NCBI RefSeq assembly: GCF_000230715.2
Contig: NC_019792.1
Coordinates: 372,001-436,000, forward strand
Source of the DNA: Natronobacterium gregoryi SP2
Lineage (GTDB): Archaea; Halobacteriota; Halobacteria; Halobacteriales; Natrialbaceae
Length of the DNA: 64,000 nt
Direction: 5' to 3'
A program made the translations under genes and the position numbers. Under the pieces are notes generated by a model. The model did no database searches, had not been told where the DNA came from, and saw only the letters and a program-made list of their open reading frames with translations. This document shows, piece by piece, positions 17,466 to 25,591 of the stretch. Each line of letters starts with the position of its first letter. The stretch's first letter is position 1.

Positions 17466-18098
17466 GTGAAAAACGTCACCGGCAGAACGAGCAACCCGTT
17501 CGGACTCCGGCCTCCCTTCGACCGTACGCCCGACGGTGAACGCACCGCCGTCTTCGGCTACGGTGACGCCAACGCCGACTTCCACGTCGTCGGCGACCAC
17601 CCCGGCGTCCACGGCGGAAAGCGGACCGGCGTTCCGTTCACCGAGACCGAGTCGGACCGTGGTGTCCAGGACGTCTTCCGCGAAACCGGCTTCGTCACGG
17701 GGCCGGAAGACGAACCCGACCTCGAGAACCTCTACCTGAACTACCTCCACATGTGCTGTCTGCCGAACGGCCACGAGCCGACCCAGCAGGGGTACGACGA
17801 CCTGGAGCGGTACTTCGACGCCGAACTGCGCGCGATCAACGCACACGTCCTCCTGCCGGTCGGCGAGACCGCTACGGACCACGTCATCCGGGAGTACACG
17901 ACCCAGCGTCGGCGTCTCAACCTCGAGATGGCCGATCTCCACGCCCGCCAGATCCGCGGTCGTGGGTTCATGGTCGTCCCGATCAGGGACCCCACAGCGT
18001 GGGAAGACGGCGACCGCGAGCGAATCGGCTCCTCGCTCACGGAAATCCTCGCAAGCGACTACCGGCAGACGAAGGGCGTAGCGACGCTGGTCGGCTGA
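17466..18098 (+). CDS. Uracil-DNA glycosylase-superfamily protein
   Basis: A 210-residue protein with the glycosylase fold signatures ADFHVVGDHPGVHGGKRTGV (motif A-like active-site loop followed by PFT), the YLNYLHMCCLP segment and LLPVGETATDHVI. The second motif (usual HPS) reads VPIRDPTAW, so it is not a classical family. It may act in uracil or deaminated-base repair. The GTG start at 17466 is the first in frame. Its 3' end abuts a family-B repeat in a convergent gap. Confidence 0.75.
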   Translation: MKNVTGRTSNPFGLRPPFDRTPDGERTAVFGYGDANADFHVVGDHPGVHGGKRTGVPFTETESDRGVQDVFRETGFVTGPEDEPDLENLYLNYLHMCCLPNGHEPTQQGYDDLERYFDAELRAINAHVLLPVGETATDHVIREYTTQRRRLNLEMADLHARQIRGRGFMVVPIRDPTAWEDGDRERIGSSLTEILASDYRQTKGVATLVG

Positions 18099-18100
18099 CT

Positions 18101-18185
18101 CATACGGATTACTGTAGCGATTTACCGGCGCAACCGCCGCCCGGGTCGCGGTTGTGCCGGAAATGACTTACAGTAAACCGTATCA
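18101..18185. repeat. Palindromic repeat, family B, copy 2
   Basis: A complete 85-bp copy. Outer arms are CATACGGATTACTGTA and TACAGTAAACCGTATCA. The core stem is CCGGCGCAACCGC with GCGGTTGTGCCGG (one G-T pair) around CGCCCGGGTC. It occupies the gap between the convergent UDG-like and dnaJ-like genes, and its last bases supply the dnaJ-like stop codon at 18183-18185. Confidence 0.9.
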
Positions 18186-19532
18186 GCGCCCGAAGTGTTT
18201 CCTGATCGTCGCCCGCAGCGGAAGCCCGAGCGCGCCCGCAAGCGGAAAAACGAGGAACGCAAGCAGGTCGACGACGAGCGTCGGCGTAAACCCGAGACCG
18301 GCAGCGACGAGTACAACTGCAGGTGCAAGCACCGGTGCCACGTACAGATACGACGGTTTCCAGCCCGGCTTTAGCCGTGTCTGGTGAACGATCACCGTAA
18401 ACAGAAACGGCATGAGGACCGCACCGGCAAGCAGGGGACCGCCGAGCAGCGTCGACGCCGCGACGAGCGCAAGCGACAGCAGGATCGTCTCGTCGATCGA
18501 TATCGTCTCCCAGGTGTCTTCTCGGCGAACGATCCGATCGAGCGCGACGACGCCGGCGGCAGCGACGACGATTCCGGCAACTGTGCCGTACAACTGGAGC
18601 GGAGCGACCGGGAGCGTGACGAGTTCGAGACCGGTCACGAACTCGGTCGTCGTCTGGACGCCGTGCCGGCTACCGGTGAGAACCGTCCAGACTCCGGTGA
18701 CGTCGGTACCGACGACGGCCAGCTCGGCTGCGATATCCTCGAGTGCAGGCCTGTTCGCTAGGGCGAACTGGGCGATTCCGGACAGGTAAAGCAGGACCGA
18801 CAGCCAGATCAGCGGCAACGAGAAGTTTTGCCGCCGCCACCACCTGACGACGGCGTTGTCCGTGAGCCGTCCCTTCGAGTCAGCCGTCCGTCGCGGCGAT
18901 CCGGCAGCACGAGCCGTCCGGCCGCCGTCGCTGGTCGCTGCTTTCGCGTCGGACGGGGTTGCAGTAGAGTGACTGTTCGTACTTTCGTCTACAGCGGCTC
19001 CAGCCGAGTTCGACCGGCGTGTCGTTTCGGTGCTGCTCTTCGAGTCGGTTTTCGTCCCCGCGTGGCTGTTCGACGATCCGCTCGAGTTCGTGCCGTCGCT
19101 CGTCGACTTCGACGAAGACGTCGATTCCGTCTTCGTCCCACCCTGCCGGGATCGAGACCGGGACGAACCGGCTTTGGTTCCGGTCGTTCGGGACGTTCGA
19201 GTGCTCGATCCCGATCCAGTGGTCGAACTCGAAGGAGAATCGGCCGTAGCCGTCGTTCCGTCGTCCGAACTGCGCCAGACCTCCGGAGACGGGATGCCGC
19301 TCGTCCGCTTTGCGACGTACTCTTCGTGGCCCAGACGATCGTAGGCCTGTCGTTCGACCGGATCGCCCAGGATCTCGTAGGCTTTCTTGACCGCCGTGAA
19401 CTGCGCCCGGGCGCGGTCGTCGTCGTTCACGTCGGGATGGTAGACGCGGACCTTCTCCCGGTAGGCGTCTTTGATCTCGTCCTGAGAGGTGTCAGAAGAG
19501 ATCTCGAGAAGGTCGTAGAAGTCCTCTGTCAT
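18183..19532 (-). CDS. DnaJ-domain membrane protein
   Basis: A 449-residue protein. Residues 1-70 are a J domain (DFYDLLEISSDTSQDEIKDA, YREKVRVYHPDVNDDDRA with the HPD motif) that should stimulate DnaK. Residues about 85-225 are a Ser/Thr/Gly-rich low-complexity linker. The C-terminal half has six or so membrane helices (for example LPLIWLSVLLYLSGIAQFAL and LQLYGTVAGIVVAAAGVVAL). It is not a canonical DnaJ: no zinc-finger CxxCxGxG repeats are present. A TATA-like CTATAATTG lies about 36 nt upstream. Confidence 0.85.
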   Translation of the reverse strand: MTEDFYDLLEISSDTSQDEIKDAYREKVRVYHPDVNDDDRARAQFTAVKKAYEILGDPVERQAYDRLGHEEYVAKRTSGIPSPEVWRSSDDGTTATADSPSSSTTGSGSSTRTSRTTGTKAGSSRSRSRQGGTKTESTSSSKSTSDGTNSSGSSNSHAGTKTDSKSSTETTRRSNSAGAAVDESTNSHSTATPSDAKAATSDGGRTARAAGSPRRTADSKGRLTDNAVVRWWRRQNFSLPLIWLSVLLYLSGIAQFALANRPALEDIAAELAVVGTDVTGVWTVLTGSRHGVQTTTEFVTGLELVTLPVAPLQLYGTVAGIVVAAAGVVALDRIVRREDTWETISIDETILLSLALVAASTLLGGPLLAGAVLMPFLFTVIVHQTRLKPGWKPSYLYVAPVLAPAVVLVAAGLGFTPTLVVDLLAFLVFPLAGALGLPLRATIRKHFGR

Positions 19533-19645
19533 GTGAAGATCGAAGACGGTTGACTATGGCGAACAATTATAGATGGAGGGTTATAATTTCAGTGTTCCAC
19601 TCTGCTCGACACGAGTGCACAGATCCCGACAGCTACACTCTCAAC

Positions 19646-20917
19646 TTACCGGAAATCAGTCAGTGAGGACTGACCACTCGAGCGATTTATCGACTCCTCG
19701 TCGAGTTCGGACCCAGACTCGTCGGTTCGAGGTCGGTCGGCGGCGTGTCCCCAGCCGTCGAGACTCGCCTGGTCGGCCGACGCGAACTCGAGGTTTGCGA
19801 CGCGGACGCCGACCTTCCGGACGGGTTCGGTCTCGAACTCGGCGAACAGTTCCCTGGTGATCCGATCGACGAGGTCGGGGTCGTCCACGGGCCCTGGAAG
19901 CGACCGTTCGCGGGTGTTGACATCGTACGGGGGTGTGACGGCCTTGATGCCGACGGTTCTGTAGAGTGCACCCTCTCGCTGTGCGCGGTCGGCGACGGCG
20001 GCCGCGAGCGTCTCGATCTGTTCGTACTTCGGCCCCGGGTCGGAAACCGGCTCCGCGAACGCCGACTCCCGCGAGAAACTTTTCGGATCGCCTTTCGGCT
20101 CGACGCGACGGTCGTCGTCGCCGCGAGCACGGTCGTACAGTTCACGGCCGCGCTCGCCGAAGCGCTCGACCAGCGGCTCCGGATCGGCGGCGGCGACGTC
20201 ACCGGCCGTCTCGAGACCCATCTCTCGAAGTTCCCGGGCCGTGACCGGGCCGACGCCGTGGAGCAGGTCGACCGCAAGCGGTGCGAGAAACGCTCGGAGT
20301 TCGTCGGGACGAACGACGGTCAGCCCGTCCGGTTTGTCGTAGTCGCTGGCGATTTTGGCCGCGCTCATCGTCGGTGCTGCGCCGACGCTGACGACGATGC
20401 CGACTTCCCGTCGAATGCGATCCTTGACGTGGCGGGCGAAGCCGTCCGCGACCTCCCAGGCGGTGCGTTCGGTGACATCTAGGTAGGCCTCGTCGATGCT
20501 GACCTCGCGGACGACATCGGCACAGTCGTGGAGAATCGACTGGACCGCCTCGGCGATCGACTCGTAGTAGTCCATGTCGACGGGCCGGTAGTAGCCGGTC
20601 TCCTCGCGGATGAGGTCGGGATCGTAGTCGTCGGCGTCGGGGGAAAGCCCAGCGCGGCGAGGGAGACGCTCGAGCGCGGTCGAGATCGCCTGCGCGCTCT
20701 CGACGCCGAACTCGCGGGCCTCGTAACTCGCGGTCGCGACCGCGCCGATCGTCTCGCCGGGTTCATAGCCCATCCCGACGACGACGGGTTCACCCTCGAG
20801 TTTCGGCTCTCGGAGCCGCTCACAGGCAGCGTAGAAACAGTCGGCGTCGACGTGGAGGACGATCCGCTCTTCCTCCCGTTCCTGCTCGACGCCTGGCAGC
20901 CGCGGCCCGTCGGACAT
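19646..20917 (-). CDS. dinB: DNA polymerase IV (Y family, Dpo4-like)
   Basis: A 423-residue translesion polymerase. Palm motifs are IVLHVDADCFYAACERLREP (first catalytic Asp) and VREVSIDEAYLDVTERT (SIDEAYLD). The thumb HhH segment reads LLHGVGPVTARELREMGLET, and the little-finger domain ends near VGVRVANLEFA. The C-terminal SGQSSLTDFR is a PCNA-interacting (PIP) box. The start MSDGPRLPGVEQE at 20917 is chosen because the 106 upstream codons are Arg/Thr-rich antisense of another gene. Confidence 0.94.
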   Translation of the reverse strand: MSDGPRLPGVEQEREEERIVLHVDADCFYAACERLREPKLEGEPVVVGMGYEPGETIGAVATASYEAREFGVESAQAISTALERLPRRAGLSPDADDYDPDLIREETGYYRPVDMDYYESIAEAVQSILHDCADVVREVSIDEAYLDVTERTAWEVADGFARHVKDRIRREVGIVVSVGAAPTMSAAKIASDYDKPDGLTVVRPDELRAFLAPLAVDLLHGVGPVTARELREMGLETAGDVAAADPEPLVERFGERGRELYDRARGDDDRRVEPKGDPKSFSRESAFAEPVSDPGPKYEQIETLAAAVADRAQREGALYRTVGIKAVTPPYDVNTRERSLPGPVDDPDLVDRITRELFAEFETEPVRKVGVRVANLEFASADQASLDGWGHAADRPRTDESGSELDEESINRSSGQSSLTDFR

Positions 20918-20972
20918 TCGTCCCACCAGTCGATTCGTGCGGATGAACGTGAACGTTGCGTCCGCTCGTTCG

Positions 20973-21416
20973 TTACGAGGTCCAGAAGCCCCGCTGGCGT
21001 TCTCCGATCTCCCCGAGACCCATCGCGAGAACATTGCGCCAGTCCTCGGGGTAGGAGTCGTCGACCCCCGGCGTCGGTGCGTCCGGTCCCGGGTGGACGT
21101 GATCGCGTGCGTTGTGGTCCGACGGATGGCGGTCCCACCGATGGTCGAATCGTCCGTCCTCGTGATCTTCGTGGTAGTGAATCGAGACGTCGCCGTTCTC
21201 GAACCACGCGATTTCAAGACGAACCTCGTCGACACTGCTCGGGTAGAATCCGTCGTCGTAGACGCAGAAGACCCGATCCGGTGCGAACTCGGGCTGGCGT
21301 TCGACCCGGGCGAACCGATCGTCGGTAGCGAGTCGCTCCGCGACGACCTCGAGTCGATCGAAATCGGTCGGTGCGCCGCTGTCCTCGTCGGCTGTTCCGT
21401 CTTCCCGACTGGTCAT
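20973..21416 (-). CDS. TumE-family putative toxin
   Basis: A 147-residue soluble protein. The segment DEVRLEIAWFENGDVSIHYH, followed by EDGRFDHRWDRHPSDHNARD and VHPGPDAPTPGVD, resembles the TumE (DUF6516) toxin family, which shows a beta-rich core and clustered His/Asp residues. Its ATG overlaps the stop of the upstream gene by ATGA, the usual toxin-antitoxin layout. The assignment is from remembered family features, and toxicity is inferred. Confidence 0.6.
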   Translation of the reverse strand: MTSREDGTADEDSGAPTDFDRLEVVAERLATDDRFARVERQPEFAPDRVFCVYDDGFYPSSVDEVRLEIAWFENGDVSIHYHEDHEDGRFDHRWDRHPSDHNARDHVHPGPDAPTPGVDDSYPEDWRNVLAMGLGEIGERQRGFWTS

Positions 21417-21964
21417 ACCGCGGTTCGTTCCTCGGTGGCGTTTTCCGGGCCAGCCGTTAGCGCTCGCTCGAGGAGGCCGATCCGCCGACGCGTCGTCTTC
21501 CAGGCCGAGGCGTCGTTCCACACGTCTTCCACCGCTCGATCGGTATCCGATGCGTGTTCCGTGATCGAAACCGCATCAGGAGAGTCGACATCGAACGTCT
21601 CGCCGTAGCTCTCGTCTCGTTCTCGCTCCGTCTCGAGCCGGGAGAGGAGTTCGTCGGTCGTGTACTCCTCCCGGAGCTTCTGGACGCGCCGCCAGTGTAG
21701 GTACTCCTGGTTTCGCTCGTAGGTCGCCGGCGACTCCGTAACCTGGGTGATGATTCCCATTCGCTCGAACCACTCGAGGTACTCCCTCGCCGCGTCGACC
21801 CCGTGTCCGGCGCGGTCGGCAACCTCGCTCACCGTCGCCGGACTGTCCAGTCCGAGAACAGCGTCGAAGAAGTCGTCACGCGTCCGATCGCCGGAGACGA
21901 GTTCCTTCGGGTCCGTCAGCGCGTCGAAGTCCGGCGACTCCGCGCGTTCGTCGTCCGTCGCCAT
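21413..21964 (-). CDS. Winged-helix protein, putative partner of the TumE-like gene (DUF7342-like)
   Basis: A 183-residue protein. ATVSEVADRAGHGVDAAREY and LEWFERMGIITQVTESPATY form a TrmB-like winged helix, followed by a helical region (LHWRRVQKLREEYTTDELLS). It precedes and overlaps the TumE-like gene by 4 bp. It is likely the antitoxin and autoregulator of the pair (inference). The start MATDDERAESPDFD at 21964 is preferred because upstream codons to 22348 read like intergenic DNA. Confidence 0.65.
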   Translation of the reverse strand: MATDDERAESPDFDALTDPKELVSGDRTRDDFFDAVLGLDSPATVSEVADRAGHGVDAAREYLEWFERMGIITQVTESPATYERNQEYLHWRRVQKLREEYTTDELLSRLETERERDESYGETFDVDSPDAVSITEHASDTDRAVEDVWNDASAWKTTRRRIGLLERALTAGPENATEERTAV

Positions 21965-22358
21965 CAACTCCGGACGGGGCTCTTTCAGTCCGTCTAACCG
22001 GCTCGAGGCGGAATAAGTCTTCTCAGTACTGAATATTCCGCGGACCCCACCAACCATGGGCAGCGATAACACAACTTCCCGTTTTGGTTCATTTCCCTCC
22101 AGTAGTTGAGAGATTGGCGTTGATGAATACACAGCGCGAATGCAGCATCCTTGGTCGATGAAGAACGGCCATCTATTTATCGACTCTATCCTGTTTCCAC
22201 TCGGGTAGTCTGTCGGGCACTCCCCGTGCAACCGTTCTTGAGAGCGTGCCACTCTCTGTGTCGATGGTCGCTCCTGGAGAGCGTCAGGAACGGTAGACAG
22301 TACGGTAACCGGGCGGTTAGGCGACTCAGGTATATTTGCTCGAACCATATGTTAGGTA
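21965..22358. other. Intergenic region upstream of the TumE-like pair and the MIP gene
   Basis: No gene is supported in these 394 bases. The right end holds the MIP promoter, GGTATATTTG (22329-22338), centred about 25 nt before the ATG at 22359. The middle (about 22110-22250) is lower in GC and might be IS debris, but no transposase motif or inverted repeat is recognisable. Confidence 0.4.
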
Positions 22359-23108
22359 ATGTCTTCCAATGAATTCACTACAAAACAGAAACTCGTCGCG
22401 GAGTTTTTCGGGTCTGCGACGCTCGTTTTCGTCCTCGTGTCGTCGGGGCTGCTTGCCGATGGAATGTTAGGGGCAAGTCCGAGTATCGGCGTGTTGTTTA
22501 TCGGGCTGGCGACGGCTGGCTGGCTGTTTGTCGTCGTGCAGATGCTCGGCCCGATCAGCGGTGCTCACGTGAACCCGGCGGTCACCATTGCACTACTGGT
22601 GACCGGTGATGTGGACGCAAAGACCGCACGTCAGTACATTCCCGTGCAGTTCCTCGGCGGCCTCGTTGGCGTCAGTTTGGCAGGACTCACCTTCGTGAGC
22701 ACGATTGGATGGGAGGTGTTCGCCGTCTCGGCCGTCGAGCGACCCGCGTCCACTTGGCTGGCCGAGTTCCTCGGCACCGTGTTACTCGCGTCGGTCATCA
22801 TCTCCTTGATCCGTCAAGAAAGCGAGTTAATCGGTATCGCCGTGGGCTTTACCGTCGGCATGGGGATCATTGGAACCGCCTCGACGGCGTTTCTGAACCC
22901 CCAAGTCGCTCTCGCCAGAATCTTCACGTCGGGTATTGCGGGGATCCAACCGTTCGACGCCGTCATGTTCATGCTGGCCTCGGCGCTCGGGGGGATCGCT
23001 GCTGGACTCATGTGGCGCTACCTCTGGCCGCGACCGACTCCCCTCGACAGACCGAAACCGGAACCCGACAACGAGAGCGCCCTCGACGAGTTCGCGGTAG
23101 AATCGTAG
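22359..23108 (+). CDS. MIP-family (aquaporin/GlpF-like) channel
   Basis: A 249-residue membrane channel for water or small neutral solutes, with six helices and two half-helices. The first pore motif is canonical (GAHVNPAVTIA, Asn72-Pro73-Ala74). The second reads FLNPQVALARI (Asn180-Pro181-Gln182, Arg187), so the usual Ala is Gln. A leaderless promoter precedes it. No glycerol or arsenic genes are adjacent, so the substrate is open. Confidence 0.88.
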   Translation: MSSNEFTTKQKLVAEFFGSATLVFVLVSSGLLADGMLGASPSIGVLFIGLATAGWLFVVVQMLGPISGAHVNPAVTIALLVTGDVDAKTARQYIPVQFLGGLVGVSLAGLTFVSTIGWEVFAVSAVERPASTWLAEFLGTVLLASVIISLIRQESELIGIAVGFTVGMGIIGTASTAFLNPQVALARIFTSGIAGIQPFDAVMFMLASALGGIAAGLMWRYLWPRPTPLDRPKPEPDNESALDEFAVES

Positions 23109-23358
23109 CTGGCCCAGGGAATTTGATCCGCGATGGGGCGAGAACAACGCATTATTTTCAGGTAGTTCACAGTCAGATGCACGGGATAAAGTTGCCAGCG
23201 ATGTAGAACTCAGTCTTTCTGTCCGGCAAACATCTTCTGATAGAATCCAAGTAGGTCGTTCAGCTACTGCTGTACTCATCCCCTGTATCGGTCACGGCGA
23301 TTTCAACACGACTGTTGTCTGCCACGTTGAAACGTGTAAGAATCCACGCTAATCCCCA

Positions 23359-23688
23359 TCAGTTGTAGCCACGCCAGCGATGGCCACACTCGGTACACTT
23401 GAAAAAGCGCGTCGGCGGTTCGTCAGCCGAAGCCGTCTGCTTGAGCGTGTACCACGCCTCCTGGTTGCCACATTCGTCACAGATCACGTCGGTCGCCTTC
23501 GGCTTCCCCTCGAAGTTGGCGTCTTCGCTGGACTCGATCACGTCGTCGTCCGTCTGGGACTCGGTCGTGACGAACTCGTCTTCGCGCTCGCGGTCCCGCT
23601 CGCTCGAGCCACCACAGTTCTCGTTGGTACAGACCATGTGGTCGCCGTCGGCTTTCATCATCGATCCGCAATCGTCGCAAAACTGCAT
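23359..23688 (-). CDS. tfs: Transcription factor S (TFS, RPB9/TFIIS-like)
   Basis: A 109-residue RNA polymerase transcript-cleavage factor. The N-terminal zinc ribbon reads MQFCDDCGSMMKADGDHMVC with TNENCG, the acidic linker spans about residues 35-65, and the C-terminal TFIIS-type ribbon (VICDECGNQEAWYTL ... FFKCTECGHRWRGYN) carries the catalytic hairpin ASADEPPTRF with Asp-Glu. The start is set at MQFCDDC. It is codirectional with, and 48 bp from, the GHMP-protein gene upstream. Confidence 0.93.
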   Translation of the reverse strand: MQFCDDCGSMMKADGDHMVCTNENCGGSSERDREREDEFVTTESQTDDDVIESSEDANFEGKPKATDVICDECGNQEAWYTLKQTASADEPPTRFFKCTECGHRWRGYN

Positions 23689-23736
23689 GACGGGGCGTAC
23701 GGGATCGAACGTCAAAAACGCTCGTGGTGTGACCGA

Positions 23737-24717
23737 CTACTCGAGTCGAAGACGAGCACCGTCGCCTGTCGTGACAGGAGCGGGAAGCAGTATCCGGCCG
23801 TCGCAGTCACACGCCGAGAGTGCCGCCTCTGCCGCCGCCACAGCCTCGTCGGCGTGATCACGGTCGGTGACGCCGTAGACGACCGGCCCCCACGAGGACT
23901 GACCGACGCCCGAGAGGACGGGACACGCCGCGAGTCGCTCGACGACCTCGCCCGCTGGCGGTCGGAAGACCCCACCCTGGACGTCGGTGTACCAGGTGCC
24001 GTTCTTGCGGCCGATCTCGCCGATCGCCTCGCCGAAGGCCTCGAGTCGCCCCTCTGTGGCGGCAGGCAGGAGTTTCCGAGTGAGGACGCCAGCGATTTCG
24101 TCGGCGACGGTCGGATCGGCGCGTTCGACGACCTCGTGCATGCTCGCGTCCTCGTCGTCGCCGTTGCGGCCGGGTTCGGCGTCGGGAACGACGACCAGGA
24201 ACCGCCAGTCGTCGGGGAGGTCGTGGCGGGCGACGACCGGCGGCACCGTCCAGTCGCCCTCGGCGGGCGGCCTCGTCGTGAAACGGTTCGTCGGGTGACC
24301 GGCGTCGACGACGAATCCGCCGTCTTCGAAGGTCGCGACACCGACGCCGCTGCGGCCGCCCCGGCCCATCGCGGGTGCACGCTCTCGAACCCGCGGCTCG
24401 AGATCGTGAGCGTGGGCTGTCGCTGCAAGCACCGTCAACGCGAGTTGGGTCCCGCTTCCGAGACCGACGTGTCGGGGGAGCCGTTCGACCACGTCGATCA
24501 CGACGCCGGAGACGTCGAGGAGGTCGACCGCACGGCGGGCGTACTCGCGGGCGAGCGGGTCGTCGACCTCGAGGTCGTCTGCGGGTTCGGCGGTGACGGT
24601 TACGCGGGGCTGGTCGAGGCCAACCCCGATTCCGCCGTAAATCCTCGCACGCGCAAGCGAGAGATTCTGAAACCCGACGTGGATGCGTGCACCCGCGCTC
24701 ACGGTCGCGCTCGGCAT
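23737..24717 (-). CDS. Beta-ribofuranosylaminobenzene 5'-phosphate synthase-like GHMP protein
   Basis: A 326-residue GHMP-superfamily protein. Motif 1 is ARIHVGFQNLSLARARIYGG, motif 2 is LPRHVGLGSGTQLALTVLAA, and the later motif LSGVGQSSWGPVVYGV is the glycine-rich loop 3. This order matches beta-RFA-P synthase, which condenses PRPP with p-hydroxybenzoate or pABA in pterin-cofactor synthesis. The exact substrate in haloarchaea is not evident from sequence. It is probably cotranscribed with tfs. Confidence 0.75.
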   Translation of the reverse strand: MPSATVSAGARIHVGFQNLSLARARIYGGIGVGLDQPRVTVTAEPADDLEVDDPLAREYARRAVDLLDVSGVVIDVVERLPRHVGLGSGTQLALTVLAATAHAHDLEPRVRERAPAMGRGGRSGVGVATFEDGGFVVDAGHPTNRFTTRPPAEGDWTVPPVVARHDLPDDWRFLVVVPDAEPGRNGDDEDASMHEVVERADPTVADEIAGVLTRKLLPAATEGRLEAFGEAIGEIGRKNGTWYTDVQGGVFRPPAGEVVERLAACPVLSGVGQSSWGPVVYGVTDRDHADEAVAAAEAALSACDCDGRILLPAPVTTGDGARLRLE

Positions 24718-24768
24718 AGGCGTAGCTAGGAAGCCGCTCCAGAAGGGGTTTTCGACGGAGGCAACGCC

Positions 24769-24850
24769 TGATACGGGTTACTGTGCCGACGTGCCGTGTA
24801 ACCGCTTCGGTCGCGGGTGCAACCATCTGAGACGGAGTATCGTCGCCGAG
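24769..24850. repeat. Palindromic repeat, family B, degenerate copy 3a
   Basis: Begins TGATACGGGTTACTGTGCCG like the intact copies and contains GTGTAACCGC facing GCGGGTGCA. The right end (GAGACGGAGTATC) is too diverged to be certain, so the end position is approximate. Confidence 0.5.
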
Positions 24851-24950
24851 TGCTGGAGTGACCGTCGGTCACGCAGCGGCAACTCGACGGGCGACGTGAG
24901 CGGTCGGTGTTCGGTGTCGAACCGGGCTCGTCTCGCGGCTGGCTCGATAG

Positions 24951-25036
24951 TGATACGGTCTGCTGTCAGTCATTCCCGGCGTGACCGCGAACTCTCCCGC
25001 GGTCGCGCCGGAGAATCGTCACAGCATTCCGTATGA
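24951..25036. repeat. Palindromic repeat, family B, copy 3b (covarying core)
   Basis: TGATACGG on the left and CACAGCATTCCGTATGA on the right enclose a core stem CCGGCGTGACCGC with GCGGTCGCGCCGG. Compared with the copies at 18101 and 26300, the inner arm changed from CAACCGC/GCGGTTG to GACCGC/GCGGTC, and pairing is preserved. It ends 7 bp before the stop of the next gene. Confidence 0.8.
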
Positions 25037-25043
25037 AACGTCG

Positions 25044-25370
25044 CTATCGGTCGACGCCGTAGTCGACGTGGACGTACGGCGTGCTCGAAGACTCGGGCGC
25101 GGGGACGCCGTTCCAGTCGACGACGTGGACGTTAGCCATCTCGCCGGAGAACCGGAATCGTTGGACGCCGACGTCGATCGCTCCTTCGACGACGTTTTCG
25201 GTAACGATCGTCGCGTTCGAGGCTGGTTCGTCCGCCACCAGCTCGATCTCGCCGTCGACGGCGATCTCGAACGAGGAGGGAACTCCCCGTCCGACGACGG
25301 TGACGAGGTTCGGAAGTCGGTCAGTGTCGGTCGGTGCTGTCTGGCTTCGTACCGGATCGTCGCGTGCCAT
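25044..25370 (-). CDS. Conserved haloarchaeal hypothetical protein
   Basis: A 108-residue soluble protein with a predicted beta-rich fold: LPNLVTVVGRGVPSSFEIAV, DGEIELVADEP, VEGAIDVGVQRFRFSGEMAN and a tail VDWNGVPAPESSSTPYVHVD. No catalytic motif is visible. The start MARDDPVRS at 25370 fits a TATA (GCTTATACC) centred 27 nt upstream, so the mRNA is leaderless and the longer frame to 25532 is rejected. The family is not recognised. It is divergent from mobA. Confidence 0.7.
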   Translation of the reverse strand: MARDDPVRSQTAPTDTDRLPNLVTVVGRGVPSSFEIAVDGEIELVADEPASNATIVTENVVEGAIDVGVQRFRFSGEMANVHVVDWNGVPAPESSSTPYVHVDYGVDR

Positions 25371-25392
25371 GCTTCGATGAGTCGAATCGTTC

Positions 25393-25401
25393 GGTATAAG
25401 C
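25393..25401 (-). promoter_or_regulatory. TATA element for the gene starting at 25370
   Basis: GCTTATACC on the minus strand is centred 27 nt before the ATG, giving a leaderless transcript. Confidence 0.55.
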
Positions 25402-25591
25402 TTTTTTCCTCGAGAAACGGTCAGAGTGGACGAATTAGGCCCTACAGCGTATAATCTTCTGTGACTGTTCGGTCGATCCGAACGTGCCGTCGACGGTCGA
25501 ACGGTGCCTGGAAATTGCTCACAGTAGTCCACAACAGAGGTCGACGCAACGTCCGACAGGTACAGGTACCACGAGCGATCCGTTTCTATCC

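Noticed and set aside
22110-22260. Low-GC stretch upstream of the MIP gene considered as transposase remnant
   Set aside because: No transposase motif, inverted repeat or target duplication could be found.
24860-24950. Extra family-B unit between the two copies in the mptG-like gap
   Set aside because: No recognisable ends or stem. It appears to be ordinary intergenic DNA.
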